NCBI RefSeq assembly: GCF_000242455.2
Contig: NC_019892.1
Span: forward strand, 6,892,744 to 6,956,743
DNA from: Singulisphaera acidiphila DSM 18658
GTDB taxonomy: Bacteria; Planctomycetota; Planctomycetia; Isosphaerales; Isosphaeraceae
Length of the DNA: 64,000 nt
Reading direction: 5' to 3'
Part shown: piece after piece, positions 26,577 through 35,620 of the stretch
How positions within the stretch are numbered: the stretch's first letter is position 1
Layout of the letters: each line of letters opens with the position of its first letter
The notes under the pieces: generated by a model
Seen by the model: the letters and a program-made list of their open reading frames with translations, nothing else
Told to the model about the DNA's origin: nothing
Databases searched by the model: none
Translations under genes and position numbers: made by a program

Positions 26577-27569
26577 TTATTCCGTAAGAAAAATCATTGT
26601 TGATTTCACTGTAAAACCAATCGTTGTGACGATAAGCGACTCCCCGTCGTGGTCGTTTTCGATGTCGTAAGCATTCAACGCAAACGCAGTGCCAGAGATT
26701 ACTGGCCCGCAAAGACTGTGGTTTGCCTTCGGCTGCAAGTGCTATCCCTAACTCGGTTTACGTTTTGAGCTGACGCTGTTCGAAGCCGTGGATTGACGTT
26801 TTGATCGGGTTTCGGCGGTTCTCCGAACCCGGCCACACGACCACTTTGTGGGCATCTCAGGCCTATCCAACGTGCACGGCCCTTTCGCCGGAGGGGATCT
26901 CCTCCTCAAAAGGGAACCGGCCGATGCCACTTCTTTTGATTGCTACACGCAATCGTCCAGCCAGGACGGTGTGTGGGCTTGCATGGCCTTGCGCCTGACA
27001 TCGACCCTGGGCCTGCGACTGCGGAACGAACCACGGTTGCCATTCTTCGAAAAGTGGCCCGATGGTGACTGGGTATGAACTCCTCGGCGGGCTGTGGGGT
27101 GTGGCCCACATTCGGACTGACTGGCGGACGGTACTCGGACTCTGTTGGTGCGAAGGCCAGAAGTCCAGGGTCTGAGTCCGGACCCGAAAAGTGAGTCGCT
27201 CTTCGCCACGATGACGCGGTCGCATCGGTGAGCGATCGTTGCGTTGCGGTTAGCCTTCGACTGAAAAAAAGGAGTCAAGCGAGCTCGTCTATCGGATGAG
27301 ACCGTGCGCTTCAAGGTTAGGGAGCATCGTGCAGATTGCCAGGTCGGGCCTTGCATGATGCACGATCCACGCCGTGTTGGCTTTGCAGGAAGATGCGAGC
27401 TACCTTGTTACAAATCATTTATGTTGAAAGTGATAAGACTAATCGCAATGCGATGGACCGCCATTTGCTTAGTTCTCGAGGCGTGACGTCCCCCGGCGGA
27501 TGCTCTCCAACGAGAGAGAGGCCGGAGTCCACGGAGTCGCGACGACGAACCCTTGTTATGAGGAAATCC

Positions 27570-27650
27570 ATGGCTTTTGCCACGTTTGCGCTGGGGATGG
27601 CGATCTTCGCCCTGTTCTTCGGTCTGGTCGCGGCCTGCGATCGGCTTTGA
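27570..27650 (+). CDS. Small single-helix membrane peptide upstream of kdpF
   Basis: 26 aa, MAFATFALGMAIFALFFGLV followed by AACDRL, almost all hydrophobic with a charged end. ATG 27570 has GAGG seven bases upstream; ATG 27558 is an alternative that adds four residues. It lies 25 bases before kdpF and is of the same size and topology. I do not recognise it as a known Kdp subunit. Confidence 0.5.
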   Translation: MAFATFALGMAIFALFFGLVAACDRL

Positions 27651-27675
27651 CCCCAACGACTTCGGAGACGGATCC

Positions 27676-27756
27676 GTGCTTTACCTAACCGCATTTCTGA
27701 CCGTGATGGCTTTGGTGTACCTGGTGTTCGCCATGCTCCGGCCCGAATCCTTCTGA
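27676..27756 (+). CDS. kdpF: Potassium-transporting ATPase subunit KdpF
   Basis: 26 aa from GTG 27676 (VLYLTAFLTVMALVYLVFAM then LRPESF). The YLVFAMLRPESF end matches the YLVYALxxxExF pattern of KdpF, a one-helix peptide that stabilises the KdpABC complex. A GGAG lies about ten bases upstream. It is followed after 29 bases by kdpA, and is too short for most gene finders. Confidence 0.8.
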   Translation: MLYLTAFLTVMALVYLVFAMLRPESF

Positions 27757-27785
27757 TTCTGCATTCACGATCGGAGACTTGACCC

Positions 27786-29540
27786 GTGGGATCCTCGATG
27801 CTCTGGATTCACCCGTTCTGGGCGTTCCTCCTGCCGATCGCGGCTTCGCTCCCGATCGGTTGGTCCATGTTTCGCACGCTGGACGTGCCGACCGACCGCG
27901 CTGGTCGCGGCCTTGATGCGCTGCCGATGTTTCTCTGCCGTCTGATCGGACGTCGTGAGCCGGCCCGCATGGACTGGAAAAAATATGCCGTCGCGTTTAT
28001 CGTCTTCAACCTTGCGCTCTTTATCCTGACTTTCGGCTTGCTCTATGCCCAGCCACGGATGCCGTTGAACCCCGATGGCAAAGGCTCGCTCGGCGCACTC
28101 GGTTATAAGGACACCGCGGGCGTCGATCACCCGGGGGCGGATACCGCGGTCGTTTTCAACACCGTCTGCTCGTTCGTGACCAACACGAACCTCCAGCACT
28201 ACGCGGGCGAGCAGAACCTGTCCTACTTCAGCCAGCTCGCCTGCATCGTCTGGCTGATGTTCGTCACTCCGGCGGCCGGCCTCGCCGTCATGCTGGCGAC
28301 CCTCCGTGGCCTTCGGGGAGACTCGCACCTGGGCGACTTCTACGCCGACCTGATGCGGAGCCTGGTTTACGTTTTCATGCCCTACTGCTTTCTCGTGGCC
28401 ATCCTGCTGGTCGGCAGTGGCGTGCCGATGACGTTCCAGCCGGCCGCTCAGGCGACGACTCTTGACGGTCTGGCCACCAAGATGGAAACGCAGACGATCG
28501 CCCGCGGGCCGGTGGCGGCCTTGGTGGCGATCAAGCAATCCGGGACCAACGGCGGTGGATTCTTCGGGCCCAACTCGACCCATCCCTTCGAGAACCCGAC
28601 GCCTTGGAGCAACATGCTAGGGGTCGTCTCGATCATCGTGCTGCCGATGGCCTCGCTTATCATGGCTGGGCTCATGCTCAAGAACATGCGGCACGCGGTC
28701 GTCATCTTCAGCGTCATGCTCTTGTTGCTCTTCTCCGGGTTGGTCGTGGCGGTCTGGGCCGAATCCTACCCGAGCGCGGCCACTCAGGGACTCCCGGTGG
28801 TGCGCGGGCCGAACATGGAGGGCAAAGAGGTGAGGCTGGGGCCGGTGGCGGCGGCCACCTGGGCCGCGATCACGACCGCGACCTCCAACGGTTCGGTCAA
28901 TAGCATGCACGACAGCTTGAATCCGATCGCCGGCATGGTCCCAATGGCGTTGATGATGCTCAACGTCGTCTTCAGCGGGATCGGCGCTGGGTTCGAGAAT
29001 ATGCTGATGTACGTCATCGTTGCCGTCTTCCTCGCCGGCCTGATGGTCGGGCGGACCCCCGAGTATCTCGGCAAGAAGGTCGAGGCCAAGGAGGTCAAGC
29101 TGGCGATGATCGCGATCCTGTTCCACCCGCTCCTGATCTGCGCCGGGGCCGGACTCTTCGCGGCGACGGATTGGGGGGCCAAGACGGTGGCCAACCCCGG
29201 CTCGCACGGCTTCAGCGAGATTCTCTACGAGTTCGACTCGGCGGCTGCCAACAACGGTTCGGGGTTTGAAGGGCTGGGGGACAACAATCCTCCCTGGAAC
29301 ATCGCCACCGGAGTCGTCCTGCTCTTGGGCCGGTTTCCCGCCTTGATCTTGCCCCTGGCCTTGGCCGGTTCGCTCGCCGTCAAGAAGCGTGTGCCCGAGA
29401 CGATCGGCACCTTGCGGGTCGACAACCTGACCTTTGCCGGAATGCTCCTGGGGACCGTCCTGCTCGTCGGCGCGCTCTCGTTCATGCCCGCGGTGGTCCT
29501 GGGGCCGGTGGCCGACCAACTCGCCGCCGTTCCCAAGTGA
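27786..29540 (+). CDS. kdpA: Potassium-transporting ATPase channel subunit KdpA
   Basis: A protein of 584 aa with about ten membrane helices and the four selectivity-filter-like pore loops: SFVTNTNLQHYAGEQ, SGTNGGGFFGPNSTHPFENP, TATSNGSVNSMHDSLNP and ANNGSGFEGLGDNNP. It forms the K+-binding pathway of the high-affinity KdpFABC pump. GTG 27786 and ATG 27798 are both possible starts; GGGA before 27798 favours the second. Length and motif order are normal. Confidence 0.95.
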   Translation: MGSSMLWIHPFWAFLLPIAASLPIGWSMFRTLDVPTDRAGRGLDALPMFLCRLIGRREPARMDWKKYAVAFIVFNLALFILTFGLLYAQPRMPLNPDGKGSLGALGYKDTAGVDHPGADTAVVFNTVCSFVTNTNLQHYAGEQNLSYFSQLACIVWLMFVTPAAGLAVMLATLRGLRGDSHLGDFYADLMRSLVYVFMPYCFLVAILLVGSGVPMTFQPAAQATTLDGLATKMETQTIARGPVAALVAIKQSGTNGGGFFGPNSTHPFENPTPWSNMLGVVSIIVLPMASLIMAGLMLKNMRHAVVIFSVMLLLLFSGLVVAVWAESYPSAATQGLPVVRGPNMEGKEVRLGPVAAATWAAITTATSNGSVNSMHDSLNPIAGMVPMALMMLNVVFSGIGAGFENMLMYVIVAVFLAGLMVGRTPEYLGKKVEAKEVKLAMIAILFHPLLICAGAGLFAATDWGAKTVANPGSHGFSEILYEFDSAAANNGSGFEGLGDNNPPWNIATGVVLLLGRFPALILPLALAGSLAVKKRVPETIGTLRVDNLTFAGMLLGTVLLVGALSFMPAVVLGPVADQLAAVPK

Positions 29541-29653
29541 CCAACCAAAGGGGGAACGGATCTGCCCTGGCCGATCCCTTTTGACATGATCCGTGGTCCG
29601 CTTGTCCGTGAAATCCCTAAGCACACACATTTGCCTGTTCAGGAATGAATCCG

Positions 29654-31792
29654 ATGAGCACAGAGACCGAGGTTGGCTTGCCCCAGCGGGCGACTTCCGA
29701 TGCGCAAGCGTTTAAGCTTCAGCGCCGCCATGCGCGGCGACTCCGCCTGTTCGAGCCCTCCCTGGTTCGGATGGCGACCCGGCAGTCGTTCATCATGCTC
29801 GACCCGCGGAACATGATGCGGAACCCGGTCATGTTCCTGGTCGAAGTCGGCACGGTCCTGACGGCGATCGCCACCCTGCTTTCCATCGCGCACGGTGCCC
29901 CCTTCGGCCTGATCGTCTACCAGGCGGCGCTCACCGTGCTGCTCTTGCTGACAGTGCTCTTCGCCAACTTCGCTGAGGCGTTGGCCGAGGCCCGCGGCAA
30001 GGCGCAGGCGGATAGTTTGCGGGCCACCCGCAAGGATACACCGGCCTATCGTCTGGACGGACGCGACTCACACACCGGCCGGATCGTCTCCTCGACGCAG
30101 CTTCGGACCGGCGATTACATCGTGGTCGAAGCCGGTCAGGTCATCCCCGCCGACGGCGAGGTCGTCGAAGGCGTGGCTTCGGTCGACGAGTCGGCGATCA
30201 CCGGCGAGAGCGCCCCGGTCATTCGCGAAGCGGGGGGCGACCACTCGGGAGTCACCGGTGGCACCCGCGTTCTCTCCGACCGAATCGTCATCGAGATCAC
30301 GTCCGACCCCGGTCAGAGTTTCCTCGACCGGATGATCGCCCTGGTCGAGGGGGCAACTCGTCAGAAGTCGCCCAATGAGATTGCGCTGACGATCGTGCTG
30401 GCCGCCTTCTCTTTGATCTTCCTGATCGTGACCGCCACGCTCTATCCGATGGCACGTTATTTCGACCTGACGCTCGACATTCCGACTCTGATCGCGCTCT
30501 TAGTCTGCCTGATCCCGACCACAATCGGCGCCTTGCTGGCGGCGATCGGCATCGCCGGCATGGATCGCGCTCTGGAGGCCAACATCATCGCCAAGAGCGG
30601 GAAGGCGGTCGAGCTGGCGGGCGACATCGATACGCTCCTCCTGGACAAGACGGGGACGATCACCATCGGCAATCGCAAGGCGACCCAGTTCGTCGCTCTG
30701 GGGGGGGCGTCGGCCCGCGACGTGGCCCGGATCGGCGGCCTGTCCTCAATGGCCGACCTGACCCCCGAAGGAAAGAGCATCCTCGAACTCGCGCGGCAGC
30801 AGGCCGCCATCGATGGCGAAGCACCGGCCGGTGCCTCGTTCGTCGACTTCACGGCCCAGACCCGGATGAGTGGTGTCGACCTCGCCGGTGGGTCGCGGCT
30901 CCGCAAGGGGGCTCCCGACACCGTGGCCAAATACGTCTGCGACCAAGGGGGGGAGATCCCCGACGGCTATCAACGCACCGTCGATGCGATCGCTTCCAGT
31001 GGCGCAACCCCCTTGGCCGTTGCCGAGGACGATCGAATCGTCGGTGTCGTCAAGCTTGAAGATATTCTTAAGCCCGGCATTCACGAGCGGTTTGCCCGGC
31101 TCCGACAGATGGGCTTACGCGTGGTCATGGTCACCGGCGACAACCCGCTGACCGCCAAGGCGATCGCGGAGGAGGCAGGGGTCGACGACTACATTGCCCA
31201 GGCCACTCCCGAGGCCAAGCTCGCCTACATCCGCAACGAACAGCATGGGGGCAAGCTCGTCGCCATGATGGGCGACGGTACCAACGACGCCCCCGCACTG
31301 GCCCAGGCGGACATCGGGGTGGCGATGAACTCGGGGACCCAGGCCGCCAAGGAGGCCGGCAATATGGTCGACCTCGATAGCGACCCCACCAAACTCATCG
31401 AGGTCGTCGAGATCGGCAAGCAACTTCTGATGACGCGAGGGGCTTTGACCACGTTCTCGATCGCCAACGACCTGGCGAAGTACTTCGCCGTCATCCCAGC
31501 GATGTTCATTGCCACGCTCCCTCAGCTTAAAGTCCTTGACGTCATGGGGCTGGCCACCAAGGGCGGGACGTATTCGGCGATCCTCGCGGCGGTCATCTTC
31601 AATGCGATCATCATTCCGCTCCTGATCCCGATCGCACTCAAGGGGGTGACCTATCGCCCGGTCGGCGCCGCCGCTCTGCTCCGTGGCAACCTGCTTTACT
31701 ACGGCTTGGGCGGCGTGATTGCACCCTTCATCGGTATCAAGCTGATCGACGTCATGATCGACCCCTTGCTGGCTGTCGTCGGAATTGCCTGA
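29654..31792 (+). CDS. kdpB: Potassium-transporting ATPase P-type subunit KdpB
   Basis: A protein of 712 aa from ATG 29654, which follows AGGA at nine bases. ATG 29645 is too close to that site. It has the catalytic DKTGTIT (Asp331 in this numbering), the actuator TGES, the nucleotide-binding domain and MMGDGTNDAPALAQADIGVA. VMVTGDNPLTA is also present. It is the ATP-hydrolysing subunit that drives K+ through KdpA. Its KdpC partner follows after 71 bases. Confidence 0.96.
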   Translation: MSTETEVGLPQRATSDAQAFKLQRRHARRLRLFEPSLVRMATRQSFIMLDPRNMMRNPVMFLVEVGTVLTAIATLLSIAHGAPFGLIVYQAALTVLLLLTVLFANFAEALAEARGKAQADSLRATRKDTPAYRLDGRDSHTGRIVSSTQLRTGDYIVVEAGQVIPADGEVVEGVASVDESAITGESAPVIREAGGDHSGVTGGTRVLSDRIVIEITSDPGQSFLDRMIALVEGATRQKSPNEIALTIVLAAFSLIFLIVTATLYPMARYFDLTLDIPTLIALLVCLIPTTIGALLAAIGIAGMDRALEANIIAKSGKAVELAGDIDTLLLDKTGTITIGNRKATQFVALGGASARDVARIGGLSSMADLTPEGKSILELARQQAAIDGEAPAGASFVDFTAQTRMSGVDLAGGSRLRKGAPDTVAKYVCDQGGEIPDGYQRTVDAIASSGATPLAVAEDDRIVGVVKLEDILKPGIHERFARLRQMGLRVVMVTGDNPLTAKAIAEEAGVDDYIAQATPEAKLAYIRNEQHGGKLVAMMGDGTNDAPALAQADIGVAMNSGTQAAKEAGNMVDLDSDPTKLIEVVEIGKQLLMTRGALTTFSIANDLAKYFAVIPAMFIATLPQLKVLDVMGLATKGGTYSAILAAVIFNAIIIPLLIPIALKGVTYRPVGAAALLRGNLLYYGLGGVIAPFIGIKLIDVMIDPLLAVVGIA

Positions 31793-31863
31793 ACCGGAGC
31801 GAGACTTCGCAGTCGATGCCAACAAATGCCTAAGTTCAAGACAAGTAAGAGGATGGAAACCCG

Positions 31864-32436
31864 ATGTTCCGCGAGATTCTGAATGCCTTGGCCGCCTGCC
31901 TTGTGACCTTCGCTCTCTGCTCGGTCGCCTACCCGGCGGCCGTCTGGGGTGTGGCGTGGCTCGCCTTCCCTCACCAGGCGGGGGGGAGCCTGATCGAACG
32001 CGACGGCAAAGTGATCGGGTCGGAGCTGATCGCCCAGCCGTTCGTCTCCGACAAATACGTGCATCCCCGCCCCTCGGCGGTCGACTATAAAGGCGACGCA
32101 GCGGGCGGTTCGAACCTGGGGACCAAAAACCCTGACCTGCGTGCGAAGGTCGCCGAGCGCGCCAAAGCCCTCAATGCCAATGAAGAGAACCCGGCCCCGA
32201 CGGACCTGGTGTCGGCCTCGGGTGGAGGTTTGGACCCGGACATCAGCCTCGAGGCGGCGCAATATCAGGCGGCCCGCGTGGCCGGAGCGCGGGGACTCTC
32301 CGTCGAGCGCGTCCGCGATCTGATCGACAAGCAGACGGTCCGGTCCGGGGCCATGATCGGTGCGCCACCACGGATCAACGTCCTTCAGCTCAATCTCGCT
32401 TTGGATGCTGCCGAGACGACCGCGCCGAATCGTTGA
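31864..32436 (+). CDS. kdpC: Potassium-transporting ATPase subunit KdpC
   Basis: A protein of 190 aa, the standard size. One N-terminal membrane helix (about 10-35) is followed by the periplasmic or cytoplasmic-facing domain with the conserved FVSDKYVHPRPSAVDY and SGGGLDPDISLEAAQYQAAR segments, the latter typical of KdpC. Its stop overlaps a potential TTG start of the next gene, but the KdpD-like start is placed about 100 bases later. Confidence 0.94.
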   Translation: MFREILNALAACLVTFALCSVAYPAAVWGVAWLAFPHQAGGSLIERDGKVIGSELIAQPFVSDKYVHPRPSAVDYKGDAAGGSNLGTKNPDLRAKVAERAKALNANEENPAPTDLVSASGGGLDPDISLEAAQYQAARVAGARGLSVERVRDLIDKQTVRSGAMIGAPPRINVLQLNLALDAAETTAPNR

Positions 32437-32534
32437 TTCAGCGAGTTTTGTTGAGGATCGGCTCTTGGTGGGCGGCCCACCGAGGCGACGCAGGATTCCC
32501 ACCCACGATCGGCGTCCAGCGGGATTCAAGCTTT

Positions 32535-33668
32535 ATGTCCACGCTCGAACCGGGCCGTCCTAGCCCTGAGCACTTCCTCAATTTGATTCGCCGCCAGGAG
32601 CGGGGTCGGCTCAAGGTCTACCTCGGCTCGGCGGCTGGCGTCGGCAAGACTTACTCCATGCTCCGCGAGGGGCAGCGGCTCAAGAAACAAGGCGTCGATG
32701 TCGCCATCGGCATCGTCGAGACCCATGGCCGCGTCGAAACGGCGGAGCAACTGGGCGACCTCGAAATCATTCCACCCGTGGTGATCGAATACCGCGGTGT
32801 GACCTTGCGCGAGATGGACCTCGACGGCATCCTGGCGCGACGGCCGACCGTCTGCCTCGTCGACGAATTGGCGCATACCAATGCGCCGGGCAGCCGGCAT
32901 GGCAAACGCTACCAGGATGTCGAGGAGTTGCTCCGCGTCGGGATCCACGTGATCACCACGGTCAACATCCAGCATCTGGAGAGCCTCTACGACGAGGTGG
33001 AGCGTGTCACCGGCGTCAAAGTCAAGGAACGCTTGCCGGATAGCGTCCTGGGCGAGGCCGACCAGATCGTCAACGTCGACATCTCGGCCGAGGATCTCCT
33101 GGAACGGCTCAATGCCGGCAAGGTCTACCCGCCAGAGCGTGCCGAACGGGCGCTTGAGAACTTTTTCACCTCGGCCAACCTGACACGGCTCCGCGAGTTC
33201 ACGCTGGCGGAAATGGCCCACCTGATCGACCGCCGGACTCGCCGGACCGAGGCCGATCGCTCCCAGGCGTCGGCGACGGAGCGGGTGATGGTGGGCATGT
33301 CGAGCCGAAGCCCCAACGCCCCCGCCCTGATGCGCAAGGCCGCGCGATTGGCCGACCGGCTCAACGCCCCTTGGTACGCCGTCTACATCCAGACCCCGGC
33401 CGAGGACCTCACCCGGATCGACGCCGCCACCCAGCGCGTCCTGGGCAAGAACCTCGAGCTGGCCCAGCAATTGGGCGGCATCCCGATGACGTTCCGCGGC
33501 AAGGATGTGGCCAGCACGATCTCGGCCTTCGCGCACGAGTACGGTATCAAAGTGATCATCGTGGGCAAAACCAATCAGCCCTGGCACCGTCGCCTCTTGC
33601 GTGGATCCATTTTGGAGCAGATCCTGAATCAGTCCGAGGGTGTGGATGTGATGGTCGTGGATGTCTGA
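32535..33668 (+). CDS. KdpD-like sensor module without kinase (KdpD-N plus USP domains)
   Basis: 377 aa from ATG 32535, which yields the usual KdpD beginning (EHFLNLIRRQERGRLKVYLG). A Walker A, GSAAGVGKT, lies at residues 31-39, and DELAHTNAPGSRHGKRYQDV is the KdpD-N signature. A universal-stress-protein domain (c. 250-377, VMVGMSSRSPNAPALMRKAA) follows. The four membrane helices, GAF and histidine kinase of complete KdpD are missing, and the reading frame simply ends. It may sense ATP or c-di-AMP and talk to the separate kinase downstream; that is inferred from position. Confidence 0.85.
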   Translation: MSTLEPGRPSPEHFLNLIRRQERGRLKVYLGSAAGVGKTYSMLREGQRLKKQGVDVAIGIVETHGRVETAEQLGDLEIIPPVVIEYRGVTLREMDLDGILARRPTVCLVDELAHTNAPGSRHGKRYQDVEELLRVGIHVITTVNIQHLESLYDEVERVTGVKVKERLPDSVLGEADQIVNVDISAEDLLERLNAGKVYPPERAERALENFFTSANLTRLREFTLAEMAHLIDRRTRRTEADRSQASATERVMVGMSSRSPNAPALMRKAARLADRLNAPWYAVYIQTPAEDLTRIDAATQRVLGKNLELAQQLGGIPMTFRGKDVASTISAFAHEYGIKVIIVGKTNQPWHRRLLRGSILEQILNQSEGVDVMVVDV

Positions 33669-33748
33669 ACGGAATCCTGCGTCTTCGTGTTCCCCGTGTG
33701 GGGTCCATTCCCTCCCGTGCGCACCCCAACGACTGAATGAAGGATTGT

Positions 33749-35620
33749 ATGTTCAGGACGCTTCGTACCAAGCTGCTCGTGGGATTGACGCCGCTCGTGG
33801 CGATCATGATCGGTTTGGGGTTGTGGGCCATCGTCATGCTCGATCACCTCGGTGGGCGGATCGACGTCATTCTTCGAGAGAACTACGACAGTGTACTCGC
33901 CGCCGAAGGGATGAAGGAGGCCTTGGAACGAATGGACTCCGCGACTCTCTTCGCGCTCAGCGGTCGAGATCAACGGGCCCAGAGTCAGTTTCGTGAATAT
34001 CAGTCAATGCTTCAGAAGAACCTCGAGAAGGAGCGGAGCAACGTCACGCTGAAGGGCGAGCAAGAGTTGGCCGACCGGCTCGCCGCGCTTTATGAGACTT
34101 ATCTCAAGCAGAGCGAGACGTTTTACGCGTTGCCGATGGAGCCGCCCGAACGCCGCTCCGAATTTTATTTTGCCGAACTCTTTCGCACGTTCACCGCGAT
34201 CAAGAACGTGGCCGACCAAGTGCTCGAGATCAACCAGTCGTCGATGTTGCGTGAGAGCGTCAAGGCGCGCGAGGCTGCGGCACGGTCGAAGCAAGTGATG
34301 ATTGCGGCCCTGCTTGGCTCAGCGGCGATCGCGGCCCTCATCGCACTCCAGCTCAGCCGGTCGATTCTCGAGCCGATCCGAGCCGTGACGATCGGGGCTC
34401 GCGGCCTGGCGCGTGGCAATCTGGATCAGGTGGTTCCGGCGACGACGCGTGATGAATTGGGCGAGCTGGCACAGGCGTTCAATACAATGGCAAGAACCAT
34501 CCGCGAATTCCGCCAGGCCGGGACCGCTCGCCTCTTGCGGGCTCAAAAGACAGCGCAAGCGACCATCGACTCGTTTCCGGACCCGGTGGTCGTGGTCGAC
34601 ACCGACGGCGTGGTCGAACGAGCCAACCCCGCCGCGCGTAGGCTCCTTGGGGTCATCCCCTCAGAGCCGGAAAGTTCGATCCCCTGGACGCCGCCGAGCC
34701 AACTCAAGGCGGCGCTGGCCGAGGTCCTTGATGGCCGCAATGGGGATGTCTCGAGCGGGTTGGAGCACGCCGTCATCTTTCGCGACGACGGCCATGAACG
34801 CTATTACCTGCCTCGCGTACTGCCGATCCGTGGCGACCAGGACGAGTCGCTCGGGGCGGCCCTGGTCCTTTCCGACGTGACCAAGTTTCGCCTGGTCGAC
34901 CAGCTCAAGAGCGACATGGTTTCCACCGTCAGCCACGAGTTGAAGACGCCGCTGACCTCCGTCCAGATGGCGATCCACCTTCTGCTCGAAGAGGTCGTCG
35001 GCCCTTTGACTTCCAAGCAAGTCGAGTTGCTCGTGGCGGCTCGTCAGGATTCGGATCGGCTCCTGGCGATGGTCGATGATCTCCTCGACCTCACCCGGAT
35101 CGAGCAAGGCCGCCTCAAGCTCAACCTCAGCCCGGTCAAGGCGGACGAGCTGGTGGCCGAGGCTGCTGAGCGATCCTCATCGAAGCTGCGCGATGCGGGG
35201 ATCGTCCTCGAAATCGATGGGGACAGCGATCTTCCCCTGGTTCTGGCCGACCGAGAGAGGATGGAGCATGTCTTCGACAACCTGATCGACAACGCGTTGC
35301 AGTATACCGACCGAGGTGGTCGGATCCGACTCACGGCCCGGACGGGCGAGGACATGGTCCACTTCACGGTGGAGGATACGGGAGAGGGGATTGCCCCTGA
35401 GCAGCTCTCGCGAATCTTCGAAAAGTTTTACCGAGTGCCTGGGACGCGGCATCGCGAGGGCACCGGGCTGGGCTTGTCCATTGTTCAAGAAATCATCGTC
35501 GCTCACGGCGGCCAGATCACGGCATCCAGCCGCCCCGGCTTGGGGACAACCTTTACCTTCACGCTGCCGGCCGACCCGCGAAAGTTCGGCCTTTCGGACC
35601 ATTCGAAGGCGGTATCATGA
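33749..35620 (+). CDS. Membrane histidine kinase with HAMP and PAS domains
   Basis: 623 aa from ATG 33749 (AAGGA a few bases upstream). Helix 1 at about 10-32, a helical periplasmic sensor domain, helix 2 near 185-203, HAMP at about 205-255 and PAS at about 270-380 precede the HisKA motif VSTVSHELKTPLTS with His396. The N-box (FDNLIDNALQYT) and G boxes (VEDTGEGIAPEQL, GTGLGLSIVQEI) form the ATPase domain. It follows the kinase-less KdpD-like gene and overlaps the receiver gene by four bases, so the three form one signalling unit of the kdp operon. Confidence 0.9.
   Translation: MFRTLRTKLLVGLTPLVAIMIGLGLWAIVMLDHLGGRIDVILRENYDSVLAAEGMKEALERMDSATLFALSGRDQRAQSQFREYQSMLQKNLEKERSNVTLKGEQELADRLAALYETYLKQSETFYALPMEPPERRSEFYFAELFRTFTAIKNVADQVLEINQSSMLRESVKAREAAARSKQVMIAALLGSAAIAALIALQLSRSILEPIRAVTIGARGLARGNLDQVVPATTRDELGELAQAFNTMARTIREFRQAGTARLLRAQKTAQATIDSFPDPVVVVDTDGVVERANPAARRLLGVIPSEPESSIPWTPPSQLKAALAEVLDGRNGDVSSGLEHAVIFRDDGHERYYLPRVLPIRGDQDESLGAALVLSDVTKFRLVDQLKSDMVSTVSHELKTPLTSVQMAIHLLLEEVVGPLTSKQVELLVAARQDSDRLLAMVDDLLDLTRIEQGRLKLNLSPVKADELVAEAAERSSSKLRDAGIVLEIDGDSDLPLVLADRERMEHVFDNLIDNALQYTDRGGRIRLTARTGEDMVHFTVEDTGEGIAPEQLSRIFEKFYRVPGTRHREGTGLGLSIVQEIIVAHGGQITASSRPGLGTTFTFTLPADPRKFGLSDHSKAVS

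Larger units (their letters stand above)
26064..27569. other. 1.5 kb non-coding region before the kdp operon
   Basis: Only short frames without ribosome sites occur. The part 26341-26580 is a tandem repeat, listed separately. Positions 26575-26700 are noticeably richer in A+T. An AT-rich patch at 27403-27442 lies about 130 bases before the first kdp-linked ORF and is the most likely promoter area, though no clean -35/-10 pair stands out. Confidence 0.5.

Noticed and set aside
28617..29630. 337-aa minus-strand frame
   Set aside because: Antisense shadow of kdpA, with His/Asp/Arg-rich content typical of reversed membrane genes.
32526..33587. 353-aa minus-strand frame
   Set aside because: Antisense to the KdpD-like gene, which has Walker A and USP motifs.
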